The notes under the pieces: model-generated
Databases searched by the model: none
Seen by the model: the letters and a program-made list of their open reading frames with translations, nothing else
What the model was told of the DNA's origin: nothing
In this document: piece after piece, positions 12,351 through 24,818 of the stretch
Position numbering within the stretch: the stretch's first letter is position 1
Layout: each line of letters starts with the position of its first letter
DNA from: Pristionchus mayeri
Lineage: Eukaryota; Nematoda; Chromadorea; Rhabditida; Neodiplogasteridae
Direction of reading: 5' to 3'
DNA length: 64,000 nucleotides
Assembly: GCA_036245805.1 (NCBI GenBank)
Contig: BTRK01000005.1
Location: 42,891,216 to 42,955,215 of the forward strand
Program-made: the position numbers and the translations under genes

Positions 12351-14347
12351 ATTAAAACGCGTTATCCTTTAGAACGGGACGGGGGTGGCACAGATTTTTC
12401 AAAATGACCTCCCGACAGCCATACTTTAGGTATGGAGTCACCAAGAGTGGACTACACTTCAGCCGGAAAACTGTTCAACAATTTTAACTTTTTGGCGCGA
12501 AATTTGAGAAAAAATATTTCCGATTTCAGAAACAAGCTATATACCTAGACTCCCCAAGCTCCGCCCACTTTCCTCTGACACATTTCCCCTCGAAAGCGAG
12601 ATTTAGGAATCACAAGCTTCATTCGCAACCAAATCACTCGCTCAAAAAAGGATTCGGAAGCTCTTTCCATTACCTTTCGATATAGCCCTGGCCCGCTGGT
12701 AAAAGTGTTCTCTGAAAAGGTCAGCATACGATAATTAAGTTGCGAAAACGCTGGAAAACGCTGGTTTGGCGCGCTCAGCGAGCATAGACATACGGGACAA
12801 GGCTTGCCTGATAGCCTATCGGTATTCTAGTACCTCTATCAAGAAAACTCGATAAAATATTGTTTCGTTGATTTGTGATTCAAAAGAAACCAGTTCGCGA
12901 TACACTGATTAGGCGGAGAGAGCGGAGTGCATTCTCTCTCTCCCCTCCTCCCTCTTTTGCACCAGTTTCTGCCCCGGCGCGTGTAGAGAGCGCCTGGGCC
13001 TGCAAAAGAGCGCGCTTGCATCCCTTCCTCGTCTTACCTAATGGGGGTGAGGCGCATCCGGGAAAGGGCAAACCCCTGCCCAAATTTTTGGCGATTTGAC
13101 TGGAGAGGCAGCGGAATTGGCTCCGCCCCTTTCTTCCTCGTCTCGCTTTTCTGCCGCTTTCCGTTGACACTTTTTCACGTACTTTATGACCTCTAGCGCG
13201 ATTCAGAGATGAGATATCGACAAACGGCCAAAAGTATGATCTTATTTGGATCCCAGCGGGCATTTTGGGTATAGTTAGGGTGGCATAGGTTCATTTCGGC
13301 TATACCCCTTGTGGTCCCTATATATACCATTTGAAAGCGCGTGAAAAAGTTATGACTAAACCTCAGACAGTTTTCAAATTTATCAAAATTTGACTAAGCA
13401 ATGTCGAAAAAAACAAAATTTTTGATGACCTGCTGTGATTATCATCTCACTGCTCTTCTGAAACTCAAAAGCCAATCCTGAATTTTTGATATGTGGAGCT
13501 CTGCTGCATGCAGATTCTGAATCTGTGCTGAAAATTGGCAATTTCATGGACAGGACATGCTTTTCGGTTGGTTTTCTAGAGCGCAATCGCCGACCAGGGT
13601 TCGATCCCCGCCGGTGCATATCTTTTGCAGAATGTGTTCCTTGCTTTCAATCATTGCGGCGGTAGGGCGATACGTTTTTACTTTGGTGAGTTTTTCGATC
13701 AGATGCTGCCGGAAATCGATATTTTTATGTTTATTCCCCTAATGTATACAATATAGATTTCCGGCCGTAGATCGCATCTGATCGAAAAACTCCTAGAAGT
13801 AAAGAAGTCTTAGAATTTGTTCGCCGACGTATCGCCCCTACCGCCGCAATGATTGAAAGCAAGCAAAACATTCTGCAAAAGATATGCACCGGCGGGGATC
13901 GAACCCTGGTCGGCGATTGCGCTCTAGAAAATCAACCGAAAAGCATGTACTGTCCACGAAATTCCAAATTTTCAGCGCAGATTCAGAATCTGCATGCAGC
14001 AGAGCACCACATATCAAAAAATCAGGATTGATAATCACAGCAGGTCATCACAAATTTTGGTTTTTTCGACATTGCTTAGTCAAATTTTGATAAATTTGAA
14101 AACTGTCTGAGGTTTAGTCATAACTTTTAACGCGCTTTCAAATGGTATATAGCTCGAATCTGAAATCGGAAATATTTTTTCTCAAATTTCTCTCCAAAAA
14201 GTTAAAATTTTTGAACAATTTTCCGGCTGAAGTGTAGTCCACTCTTGGTGACTCTATACCTAAAGTATGGTTGCTGGGATATCATTTTGAACAACTGTGC
14301 CACCCAGTAGCATTTTTGTTACATTCTTACAGAGAACGCGTTTTAAT
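12351..14347. mobile_element. Foldback element with ATTAAAACGCG termini
   Basis: The ends ATTAAAACGCG (12351) and CGCGTTTTAAT (14347) are inverted. The outer arms 12357-12535 and 14153-14345 are complementary, and the inner arms 13329-13625 and 13845-14137 continue the pairing around an axis near 13738. Each inner arm carries a tRNA-B-box-like GGTTCGATCCC motif (near 13597 and 13898). The element splits the recurrent KSGCT module between 12350 and 14348. A hAT-like element sits in its left arm. Confidence 0.85.
12546..13320. mobile_element. Non-autonomous hAT-like element, copy 1
   Basis: A 775-bp interspersed repeat shared with 58614-59376. It is flanked by a perfect 8-bp target-site duplication TATATACC (12538-12545 and 13321-13328). 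The termini are TAGACTCC and GGTCCCTA, forming an imperfect short TIR starting TAG. Eight-base duplications and short TAG/CAG-type ends are hAT hallmarks. The opposite arm of the surrounding foldback provides the empty site. No transposase frame is present. Confidence 0.82.
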
Positions 14348-14465
14348 CTATCAGGTCTAATCGATTAGGGATCGCCAATTTTTTGCGCTTCAGCGGGCAC
14401 AAACTAAATAGCAAAAAGCGACTCAGGAGCCTACACTTACTACATTCGCTCACCTAGAAACAATA

Positions 14466-14524
14466 TATTTATATATTTATCTACGCTCGGCGGCGCAACG
14501 AAAGACGAATAATTACTTATGTGT
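14466..14524 (-). mobile_element. 5'-truncated LINE 3' end
   Basis: The reverse complement matches the last 57 or so bases of the LINE at 34329-38712, including the GCGCCGCCGAGCGTAGATAAA 3' end. Only the extreme 3' terminus is present, as expected of a very short target-primed reverse transcription product. This independently marks the LINE's 3' end. Confidence 0.85.
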
Positions 14525-14699
14525 CTTTAATTACTTTAATTACTTTAATTACTTATGATCTCAACTGAAGCAGCTTTTACCTGGGCTTCAACCTGATTGA
14601 GCAGATCAAAAAGAGATCAACGATAACTTTTTAGAAAGTAATGGCCTCTTTCACCGTCAGATGACCCCAAAGGGAATATAAAAGTGTATGAAAGTCAAT

Positions 14700-15431
14700 A
14701 ACGTAATGCCGACCCAATCTCCTATTTTACAAGGAGCAAACACATTTACACGTCCTTCCAACTTGATACCTCTCTATTTGTCCCTCCAGCGAAGGATGCG
14801 AAAACCCTCTGGCAGGGATGCGTGCAAGGGGGGGAAGAGACAAAGCGTGCGGAGGGGCCAGAGGATAGAGGGAAGGGTGCCTTTCCATTATGAGAACGGA
14901 TGCTTCCAAGCTGAGAGCAACGCATTTCCTTACGCTATGGGAATAGACTATTGAGTTTATCGCTGGCCGGTAAATCTGAGATATTTTCATGCGAACTTTT
15001 GGTGCGTAATTTATTACAAACATTCTCTCCAGCTTTTGAAAAATGTGCGATTGGTAAAATACTGAGATTATAGGGCGTTTTAAAAAGTTTGAATCATGGC
15101 GCACCAACCATTGCTGACACCGGGGTGGGAACGGAAAATATTCACTCTGTAGCCGCAACACGCCAGGCGAATATTGAAGCGCGATGTACTCCGTTCTCTC
15201 CAAAATTTCAGTTAACCCATCATTGTGTAGTACGGGAAATAATAGGAATTGTTTATCATGACTTGAAGGTTAGCTGAACGATGTAACCCACGTCTACCAG
15301 GTTATACAATTAAAGGGGTGCTCCGGGGAATCTTCAGTCACCCATAGTGACAGTGTGGATATTGTATAGGCTACTAACCCGATCAGAAATCACTTTGCCC
15401 GAAGTTCCGCAGAGGCCTCTGAGGCTATTTA
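14700..15431. other. No recognisable gene
   Basis: Contains a 158-codon open frame on the minus strand (14727-15203) with no recognisable family signature and an overlapping frame on the other strand. I do not call it a gene. Confidence 0.5.
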
Positions 15432-16674
15432 TTAGGTTGGCCGGAAAGTCTTTGTATATTTTTCAAAACTTTATTTCTTGGGGAACTGAAAAGCATATGT
15501 TCAATTATACTTGTCATCGTTATTGGCAATATGTTACCAACGTACCTGCAATGCATGGATCTCCTCCCTTTAGAACCTGCCTGGGTGCGAATGACAGTAT
15601 TGTTTGAGTTCAACCTCGAGACTTTGACGTGAATTAAAGGCCCTACCTCGAACAGCATGGGTCAGCTCTGCGAAAAGCCACTAATCGGAAGGGGACAAGT
15701 CAGGAGAATACGGGGGGTAAGGGAGAACCATCCGTCCATATTCAGCCAGTTTCTGCTTCACTTGATTGGAGTCCTGGGGACGGGGGTCATTTTGCTTGTT
15801 ATACACTTTCTTGTCCTTCAGCCTTGAACGACCGACTTCGAACTTCAAATTATGTAGACATGTGACGTGCTTGGTCCCGGTAATTACCATGCCCTCAGGG
15901 ATTAGCTCCGATTTGATCACTCCATCCGCTCCCCACCACATTCCCAGCTTGTTTTTCTTGTTGTCTAGGTCAAGTTTGGGGACACCCAGCGGGGTCCCTC
16001 CTTCTCCATCCAACTGGGCTCTGCTGTGGTTGTTATCACAGAGGATCCACTTCTCATTCCCCGTTATGAGCCGTTCCAGCCATCGATCCCCACCTTGGAG
16101 AATGAGATGAGTAATGGAATCATCGATTCGACGGTCTCGGCTGGCTTGGCTCAGATCATGGGGTATGAATCGACCGATAAATTTCCTAATTTCAATAGAT
16201 CTCAAGCCTTCTCTGGCAGTGATATGGTGGACTCTAAGTGCAATAGAAATTTCACGGGCACTTTGAAGAGGGTCCGTTTCAACAGCTTTCTTCAAAGTCT
16301 CAAAATGCAACGAAGACGGTCTCCCAGATCGATCCCATTCATTGAGGGAAAAGTCGTCTTCTTCGAAGCGATGGATCCAATTCCTGAAGGTGTTGTAGAG
16401 GGGGTATGTGTGTTATAAATATTCTTCAGTAGGGTCTCCGAATCCTTCATCGTGGTGTAGGATATAGTGAGGTATAGCAGAACATGTCGGAAGTGGGTGG
16501 CTCCAGTAAAATACATCGATACTCTACTAGAGCCTGACTGAAAGGAAGGGAATGGGGAGTTGCTTACTATAACGGCCCCTCACTGTTTGTTATTCACTAG
16601 GAAAGAGCCAAAATGCATTAGGGACGAGCAGCCTTAAAACAAAATCATATACAAAGACTTTCCGGCCAACCTGA
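15432..16674. mobile_element. Mariner element (1,243 bp), TIRs intact
   Basis: TIRs of about 26 bases begin TTAGGTTGGCCGGAAAGTC (left) and TCAGGTTGGCCGGAAAGTC (right, complement). They are flanked by TA dinucleotides (15430-15431 and 16675-16676), the standard Tc1/mariner duplication. The length is normal for mariner (about 1.25-1.3 kb). It contains a disabled transposase on the minus strand. Confidence 0.93.
15681..16520 (-). pseudogene. Mariner transposase, inactivated
   Basis: The 209-codon frame 16310-15681 carries mariner landmarks: PHDLSQASRDRR, the WILCDNN block and YSPDLSPSD. Upstream (16300-16510) another frame continues the N-terminal helix-turn-helix part, including a WIHRFEEDDFSLNEWDRSGR segment, so there is at least one frameshift. 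The family's first catalytic Asp lies in TGDEKW; here it is TGNEKW. The HDNARPH block of the second Asp is degraded to KQNDPRPQ. Two of the three D,D34D acidic residues are therefore lost and the protein cannot be catalytic. The TIRs remain recognisable, so mobilisation by a related transposase is possible. Confidence 0.9.
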
Positions 16675-16859
16675 TACATTCTACGGGTAAAGTCGCGCTG
16701 AACTCTCTCTAATTCTTTAGTTAATGCTACACTATGTATGTGATTCCAAATAATCGAGCAATATTCAAGATTTGTGCTTCGCGAATTTATGAAGAGGACT
16801 CGACTTATCAGGAGATCAGTCCTCCTTCGCATCTTCTTTCTAAGAAGAAAAACAAATAA

Positions 16860-16950
16860 TTTTAAATAACACTTAATGCATAAATCAAATCACTGGAACA
16901 AGTTATTCTCGTCGACGTATCAGGCCTGGAGAAAAATCAATTATCGATTG
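16860..16950 (-). pseudogene. UBC7-like exon 1 remnant
   Basis: On the minus strand one frame reads FSPGLI and, after a one-base shift, VDENNLFQ. UBC7/UBE2G proteins have GFSAGLIDDNDLYRW at this place. A single frameshift joins the two halves. No neighbouring UBC exon was found, so this is a lone decayed fragment. Confidence 0.5.
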
Positions 16951-17340
16951 ACTTAAATACAAGGTAATCGTATTCGACTATTCTCGTTCTAGTTTTATTA
17001 GTTGCTTTAAATAAAAAAAGTGATCGACATGCAAATGAATATTATAAAAATGATTATTTTAATATCCCGACATTATGACATAAGTCTCACAATGGAGGAG
17101 ACATAAGTCCTGCGAATTCGCTTTACACGATCCAATAACTTGAAAAGAGTGATAAAATACAATGATGAATTAATTCGCTTCGCTGTACCATGTTACGTCC
17201 TCAAAAGCTCAATTAACCGAGGAGTAAATGCAAACGCGCGCCCGGTTGGAATATGTTTCACCTAGGGACGCACTCTCTTCAAGTCGTGTGCTATCTCGCC
17301 CCTTCCCTAAGCTTTCCCTGATCTGGTTCCCAGCCAACTA

Positions 17341-18578
17341 TCAGGTTGGTCATAAAGTTTTGCGCGATTTTGACTAAAGTGCATTCTTGCATCTACAATC
17401 GTTCGTTGTTGTCCAATCAACGTAGATCTTTTAGTGGTAGATAGAGGCTTTTATACTCTCTTTAGAGTACACTATCATAGATCTGTGCGATCAAGGAAAA
17501 GAATAAGGCGATGTACCAAAATTCATGTGGATGATCAACGACCTGACTTTTCAAAGGATTTGATTTTCATTTAGAACGGAGATATGACCCAATCTAAACC
17601 ACAGTAGTAAAGTATGATGGGAATATATCGTACTGGTGATGTTGAGACTGACCAGCCACAAAGGGCATATTAGAAATATGCGCGTAATCCGATCTGTGGG
17701 TTTTAATGGCACTTGTCAAGATAAATTTTGGAGTACTATATCTATGCCGACAGTTCTTGAGATTTCAATTATTCATGATTGTGAACTACCTTTCCAGTAC
17801 AAGTCACAATTCCCTTTGGGGGATAATGGGGCTCTCCATTCACGAACATGGTTCTTCGGATTTTAGGTGCCCAATTTAGAACATCGAAATACACACTTTA
17901 GGCTTTTTTGTGCTAGACATGTGGTTTGAACGGCGCTACTTTCCTGTTAAAATTAACGAACAACCCTTGCCCTATCACTCACTACTTAGGAATATTGTGG
18001 AGGTCGCTACTTTTTCTAGGGTGAGCCGTGCTTGAAGACCCTCCATGTCAAGTTTTTTGACGTTTTCTTTGCAAAATAATTGAGTTACAAATATCACGTT
18101 TTTAGATGAGAAAGAAAACTGGGCTCTTAAATATTGATATAATAGAGAACCATGCAAGTATTGATTACAGCGCCCATAGGTAGAGGTCACCTGCGTCAAT
18201 CCTCGAAACAGGTGATTTGCTCGATAGAAATCTTATTTTTCTAAGTGCCTGGGTTTCATTGACCTCTACGAAGCCCATTTAGAATTCGGCAGGTCTCTCT
18301 TTTTGAAACTAGGTAGTGTACGCCTAGTGCTTTTTAATAAACTTTGTGAGTCTCCATCTAAAAATTTATCTGCGAAGTACAGCAACTTTAAATAAAATTT
18401 TATTTTTTCTGAAAAATTCACAGTTACGCAGATCTTGATTTCTCGCATAGTAGAGATACTTGGAATATTTCAACTATATTTTTCTAAAGGTCGAACATGT
18501 CCCTATATAACATCAAAATAAAATATACGAACTCAAAATTGGGGTCCGAAATCGCGCAAAACTTTATGACCAACCTAA
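17341..18578. mobile_element. Second mariner-type element (1,238 bp), decayed
   Basis: TIRs begin TCAGGTTGGTCATAAAGTTT and TTAGGTTGGTCATAAAGTTT (right end, complement), continuing TGCGCGATTT, flanked by TA on both sides (17339-17340, 18579-18580). It differs in TIR sequence from the 15432 element and so belongs to another subfamily. A plus-strand frame at 17815 reads LGDNGALHSR, which may be a relic of the HDNARPH block. Otherwise the transposase is unrecognisable. Confidence 0.87.
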
Positions 18579-19339
18579 TAGCTATAACTGTGTTCGGAAT
18601 GGAGATATCAATGTGAAAATTTCGGAGCTTCTTATCGTTGTGGAGCTCTAGGCAGTGCATATGATAGCTTCAAAAAGTGAATTTTGAGTTTACCCCTTCT
18701 TTTAAACAGAAGAAGCGAAGAAATGTCGATCCTACCGTCATCTAAAATACACAAAATCAGAAGCCAGAATGCATATCACAGATTTCTGGCCTTTGTACTC
18801 CGTCATAAGTCTCTTGAACGCTTAATAAGAATCGCAAGAATTATTTCTGGAATGGATTTGATAGAAACGTTCCCAGCTGTTTTTTCCTCGGGTTTAAATA
18901 TCAAACGTTCTCACACCAACTGAGCACGAATCGGAGGTGGGATCATTATCGAACTCGTACTTGATCTGCAGCGGCCTCGTCTGTCGGTTTCAAGTGAACG
19001 ACCAGACCGAAAAGGTATCAAAGATTAATTATACGAAATTAATGAACATATATTCATCAAACTTCTATGATTAATTGAAGCGATCTCATTCAAGTGTATA
19101 TATCCACGTCGCAGCCAAAACGGCCAAGAAGACTCAATAATGTGCTCAAGAATAACTACCCCCGTTACAGTGAAACAGTGTGAAACTGATAAACTTTTGA
19201 AATCAACGAGTGATGCAACTAGTATATTTTAGAATCAATAAGTCAGGTCCATTGATTGAGATGAAGTAGGAACGTAATCTATCCACACTGCAGTCACAAA
19301 GAAGATGGGGTAGATCTGCAAGAGATTGTTTAATATATC
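18579..19339. other. No recognisable gene
   Basis: AT-rich; only short open frames and no repeat or motif that I can identify. Confidence 0.5.
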
Positions 19340-19563
19340 GGAAATGAATATTGAAAGGGAGAAAATATATAAAAAGAATACCAAATAATAGAATTAGGCT
19401 AAGTGAAACAAGTAAAAAACTGAAGGAGGAAATAATTACGCGAAGGAGAATACATGAAACAAGAGGAGAAATGATGCACCAGGCAAAATTCGGCTACACT
19501 TTTAATTTATCAGTTGTAATCGAGCAGGGTGAACCAATTGACGCCATTTTTTCTGTCGATTAA
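19340..19563 (+). repeat. Recurrent exon-like module with upstream leader
   Basis: Contains MMHQAKFGYTFNLSVVIEQGEP, another copy of the KSGCT-LIEQ module, preceded by a lysine/arginine-rich segment that also recurs upstream of the copy at 30240-30300 (shared AAGTGAAACAAG and CGCGAAGGAGAAT motifs). The open frame spans 70 codons. Function not recognised. Confidence 0.35.
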
Positions 19564-22090
19564 AATAATACAATATACAATCATATTAGAGGAGGGATGC
19601 GAGAGATCTGTAGTACTGTGCTCAAGTCAAGAGAGAAATCGTACTTATTTCCTAATATTTATTCAACAATCAGAATTGTTTATATTGTTGTTGGAAACCC
19701 GGGCGCTAGACTATTGCTTTCCTACGTAGCGAACATCTCTTCATAATTTCACAAAACAGAAGTTTCACGAGTGCGATCTCTCGAAAAACTCTCGAAAAAG
19801 TTGTACTCGATGCATTGACGTGAAATTATTCGAAACTATACTCGCAAACCTTCCTGCGAGATTTCGTGTATCGGTATACTCCTGGCAGTTTGTGGATGCA
19901 AAGTGAACAGTTTACGTTCCAATCCCAGTGTCAGCAATGATCCCGTCGTAGGTATTGGAGCATAAATAATTTGCCTCGTTCTTTGATCTCAGCAGTTTAT
20001 CACTCGCACACTGATTCACTATGGGCGGTAAATATTCTTGAGCATGTTTTTTTCTGTAATTTTGACATGAGCTCTTTCGACTCGATGTGGATTGACAAAA
20101 ATGAATGTGATCGCTTCAAGTAATCATAGAAGTGTGATTTATATGAAGTTCATCTGGAATGATTCCCACTTTCCAGTAATTAACAGGAAATTGATTATCA
20201 CCCTATCCGTACTCTCGTATTGATTAACAACAATGTCTAAACTATGAATATTAGTGGTAGAATTTTCGTTTCGATCCGTGGCTTATTGTTCTTATGTGAG
20301 CCGTTCGAAAAATATAGTAAGACCATGTCCAACGTCGATTCAGCGGAATATTTCTGGATCTTTTTATATGATCAGATGTAGTTAGCGATTGAGGCGTGGC
20401 TCAACTTCCAAAATAACAAGGTGCTTACAGATGATGTTTACGGAAACAATGAGCATTTCAGATTCAGGCAACAAACTTGCGTCCCCTGGAAATTATAACT
20501 AATCTAGAGTGTGTGGCCTAACGTGGACATTACATATTTGTATTGGCCTTGTAGTCAGGACCAACAACGATTGCAAAGTAGTGTCTGACAATTAAACACA
20601 TGCACTATTTAGGACAGAGTGATTGGCAATTGTGACATGTCTGGCTACAGTTATGCAAGGAAAAATTAAATATGGCCTGATAAGACAACAATTTCTCCAA
20701 ACGAGTGCCCTAATCGGCCAGCGACCCTGTCTTGTCATATCTGATTCTTAGGGCTAATCTATCATATGTATCCGTGAGAGTAGATTCTCAACTACTCCCT
20801 ATTCTAGCCCGATTCCACTCACTTTGGTCATTGTGCGTCACTGGACCAATCTTGCCCGTCCACACCCCTCCGCAGCGACATGCGCATACTCCTACTGACT
20901 CAGACTGTTACCGCCGCATAGGATATCGTATCGAGAAGCCAACATTGATTAATGCTGCTGATATATTCATTGATAAAATGTTATTGTTAGAACACGCTGG
21001 GTGAACGTATACTTAAACAGCTGATCAAAGATCTTGTAAAAGTAATTCTGGCGCACCCTGTATTTATTTCATTCCTGGAAATGCCTTCTGTGCACTATCC
21101 ATAGTGGATGTTTCATCATCTCGCACTGTCTCACTGAGAATGATCCTCTGCCTGACTCTCTAAATACCGTAAGCTCTCTCGCTCTGTCTGATCGACTAGA
21201 GAGAGAGTGGACGGAATGGATCATCGGCAAGAAATACGATTAATCAAGAACGAAAAAAGTGTTACGGAAAGGGGTGCTCCAATGTGTGAAGATTTTGTTA
21301 TTTTGTTTACTTTAAAAACATCCTTTTCGCGCATATCAAACCTTGATCCTCGAGCTGGCCATGTAGCAAACCCATAACCTCCATTCACCAGCTAGAATTG
21401 TCATCCAAAGTCCAATGTGCACTACATTCCCATAAATTCAACAGCTTACAACCCAGGCCCTACTTCTATCAATATCAATAAGCTCTGCCAAAAAATTCGA
21501 TAGTCGGATACAGTGACTACCTTAAATTGAACCATCCCTCACCTGGAAAGCGGGGTCTGAAGTGAGGGCCATCTCTGAGAAGGAAGAGGGATGAGTAGGA
21601 TGTTAGAGAATATGGGTGTTTTTATTAATGAGAACGGTAATAAATACTATAATAAATTAGATGTTGTCGAAATATTAGTAAACTTGGAAATCAACTCATT
21701 ACAAGAATTATCACATATCTAGGTTTCTAGTATACTCAAGTTGGCTGAAGACGATCAATCAACAGAAATGCGGTTCCCTCATATCTCACAGTCGTAGCAA
21801 CAAATCTCCAATTCATATTTAACTCACTTACGAAAAAAATACTTTGCACGACTTTAAAATATAATTTTAAGGAAGGGATAATCAAGCTGGGTTCGAGAGA
21901 GCGGAGGAACCGGGTGCGGAGTAAGTGAACTCATATCGAACGAAACGCGTTGCAAATTGCAACGGAACCCCCCCCCCCCCCTGTACATTTCTAATTCGAG
22001 ATTGCGCGTTCGCATTGTCAACCCTATTGCAAGTGGAGTTCCGCAGCTCTACGAATACTCAATACTCGTAATCATCTTTCCCCTAATTAT
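19564..22090. other. Long stretch without recognisable genes
   Basis: About 2.5 kb with scattered short frames. Near 21765-21810 (minus) is a small block reading ATTVRYE, also seen near 11455, 28570 and 29310 beside GPI pieces, so part of this stretch may be eroded GPI-intron sequence. A poly-C run lies near 21969. Nothing else is supported. Confidence 0.45.
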
Positions 22091-23699
22091 AGTTGTCCGT
22101 TCCCGTCTAAAGAGCTATCCTTCTCTGACTCCATATTCCGTATCACCCATCCTTCTACGGTACCTCTCGCTATCACTTTTATATTCAGTAGGATCTGAAT
22201 GTGAGTAGAATGGATATTCGCCCGCGTAGATACCTCTCGCCACATCTTCGCAGCGCTCACGTTAGCCGTCGACTCGTCGTTGGGCTCTGCAGAGAAATAA
22301 ATTATGCATCTAAAAACGCCTGAGAAACCAAGTGCAGTGATCAACTCGATAAACCGAGATACAACTGCAATGAGCCTGGAACTATTCACTCTATCGTCGA
22401 CATAAAAATGTGTAATATTTTTACGAGATACACAAAGGAACTATCGATGTTTCCGTGCTCTCTATGTACCATGAACCATTCTCGCAACGTCTATGCTCCT
22501 AGTCTACTCTTTTCGAGATGAACCTGGAATCTCAAAGTTTGCCAATAGAATCGGCACTCGAAAAATCATACTACACCCTTCTTATCTGTCGTATTCTCCC
22601 CCTCACCTGCGAGCATGCTCACCACCGACAGCAGGATCTTCTCCACCGAATGCACGGGAGACCATCTGAGACGGAGCATGATCGGGTCTGATCCTCTCCA
22701 TTCCGAACGCTCTCTCGCTCTCGTTGATGGGTAATAGTGTGCGAGACTCAAATAAATGAAATACAACTAGACAACATACAACATTTTTGTCAATTTACAT
22801 CATTTATTTTGTATTTGATACTATTGAAAATCAAATGCTAAGTGCATCAAATGCCCTCTCACAAACTGAAAAAATATTTGTCACATAGCCTCACTGTACC
22901 GTGTAGAAATTTTCCGCACAAACAGATTTCCGCTCGTATTTTTTAATAGTCCCAAACACCCATGTATTCCGTACCGTATCCTTCGTGTCCATTGTATCCC
23001 TCTCACTCACCGTCCAGGATGCTTACCACCGACAACAGGATCTTCCTCACCAAAAAATATGAGAGAATCTGAGTGAGAGTGAGCGATCGACTACCTGCCT
23101 TCCTTCCACACGCGCTATCGCTCTGTCTCATCGTCGAGATAAATGGAGAGCAATGAAGTAACTTCCAGGAAAGACACACGGTTAGAACAATAAATACAGA
23201 ACGGCTGGTAATTGTGATTCATACTGCTTTTGTTACTTTTTGCAAACACGTTCTACTCAGATCGAATTTTCTTTCACAAACTCATAATGAATTAGTTTGA
23301 CAGCACGAATTCGTCGGGTAACAGTTTCAGTACACTTAGTTCTCGTAATAATTTCAGCAAAACATCAATGTATAGCACTTCCGTACTAAATCGCAGAAAG
23401 CTTAAATGCACGCTACCGTATACCACACCACACACTATGGTGTGATATACTAAATCGCAGAAAACTTAAATGCAAGTGTGATGCACTTACTCGAAATGCT
23501 TCATTCTCGCCCTTTCGTCAGCAGCTCACCTCCACCCGCACTACTACTGTACTCGGTTCTCGAAAAAACTTTTTTTTCTCAAAACATTTATAAAGTAAAT
23601 TGACACATTTCAATAGCAGGATCTCATAAACTGCCATGGAATAGCAACAGAAGTTCATACATGTTGGAAAAAAGAACAGAGAAGCGAGAAAAAAGTTGG

Positions 23700-24198
23700 C
23701 AAAAAGTTCATGCCATTGGGCGGAATCGAATCTGAGTCGACGATTGCGTGCTAGTTTTTAGTCGAAAAGTGTATTTGTGGTACCGATTTCGGCAATGACA
23801 TATTTTTCTTTGAATTCTTCATGAAATTTTACATAACATATCTTATTTTCACGCCGGGGTATTCATTGGAAAGTGGTGCTTTATTTTTTCGAAATTTGAA
23901 AACATGCAAATTTTTCAGTTTTTCTCATATTTCATGAAAACCATGCGCTCCACGACTTCGAAAACTTGGATTCTGACATAACTTTTTATGCTCTTTCGAT
24001 TGATGTATAACACAGAGGGCTAAAATAAGTTTGAAAATTTCGGGTTCCAAAGTGCAAAGATCAACTTTTGGGTCCAGTTTTTTGGCTGAAGTGTATCCCA
24101 CCCATAGGCACTCCAACCATAAAGTTTGAACTTCGGGGGAATGACTTTTAACGATTGTGCCACCTACCCCTCCGTTCTTACAGAGACAGCGTTTTAAT
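23700..24198. mobile_element. Solo arm of the ATTAAAACGCG foldback family
   Basis: Ends with GTTTTAAT at 24198 and shares the tRNA-like motif, the GTGTATCCCAC...ACTCCAACC block and the GTGCCACC...TTCTTACAGAGA terminus with one arm of the 12351-14347 element. The second arm is absent. Mirrored at 55359-55857. Confidence 0.65.
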
Positions 24199-24784
24199 AT
24201 TATCTTTTACTGTTCGTCATTGACTTCCTTCACTTATCCTAATTATATTGTTTAGTAGTGGATAAGTACGACAGCTCGAATTCACCGTTTATTCTTCCTT
24301 TCTTCAGCTCATACCATACCTCTCGCTGCTGCTCTCGTATCCTTTCGATCGTCACCGGTAGCGTGAAGGATGGAGGTGAACACTCGAACATCAGCGAGAG
24401 ATATTAGGGCGGAAGATACCAGAAGTGAATCTGAAGAGAGAAAGAAGATCAGATATGGAATACGAAAAGGCAAATGCACAATCAAAAAATCTAGTAAAAA
24501 AGTAATGATGACTTGTTCCCGATGAGCGAAAACATTTACTCGCACCACCTAGTTGCATCGTTGCTTCACCGTCACTTCAAATGCTCCGAAGTTTTACGAA
24601 CAGTAATACCTTCTTGCCAATCATGCCTGAATAAGCAATTACGCATTACTCTAACCCTCCATTTACAGTAAGAAGTCCACTGCACCTCTTTTAGGGCGGA
24701 TGGAGTGGGTAATCCTACTCGAAGGGGATTAAATCAGGGAAGACTCCATTGGCGAAGACAGTCTAATCGGAACCCGTGATCAGA

Positions 24785-24818
24785 TACACTTAGTGAGTAC
24801 TGTTGCACTCACTAAGTG
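24785..24818. repeat. Short hairpin
   Basis: ACACTTAGTGAGT and its complement ACTCACTAAGTGT flank an 8-base loop. Mirrored in the right arm near 54739-54772. Another inverted pair, GTCGGATGAGAAC and GTTCTCATCCGAC, lies at 24872-24884 and 24923-24935. Confidence 0.75.

Larger units (their letters stand above)
10910..14690 (-). pseudogene. Decayed GPI (glucose-6-phosphate isomerase) copy, fragments
   Basis: Three minus-strand pieces appear in natural GPI order. 14640-14690 resembles the segment before the NVDG exon. 11612-11665 reads LDGRHLEE followed by a GT donor and aligns with the better copy at 57222 (NVDGIHIEE). 10910-10955 reads TEFGINPTNIVD, matching the family pattern EFGI(D/N)PxN(M/I)xEFWD. 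GPI interconverts glucose-6-phosphate and fructose-6-phosphate in glycolysis. The copy is broken by stops, lost exons and a foldback at 12351-14347. Identification depends on the clearer paralogues further right. Confidence 0.5.

Noticed and set aside
14727..15203. 158-codon minus-strand frame
   Set aside because: Composition is erratic, no motif is recognised, an overlapping frame is open on the other strand, and it overlaps a GPI-like relic at its edge.
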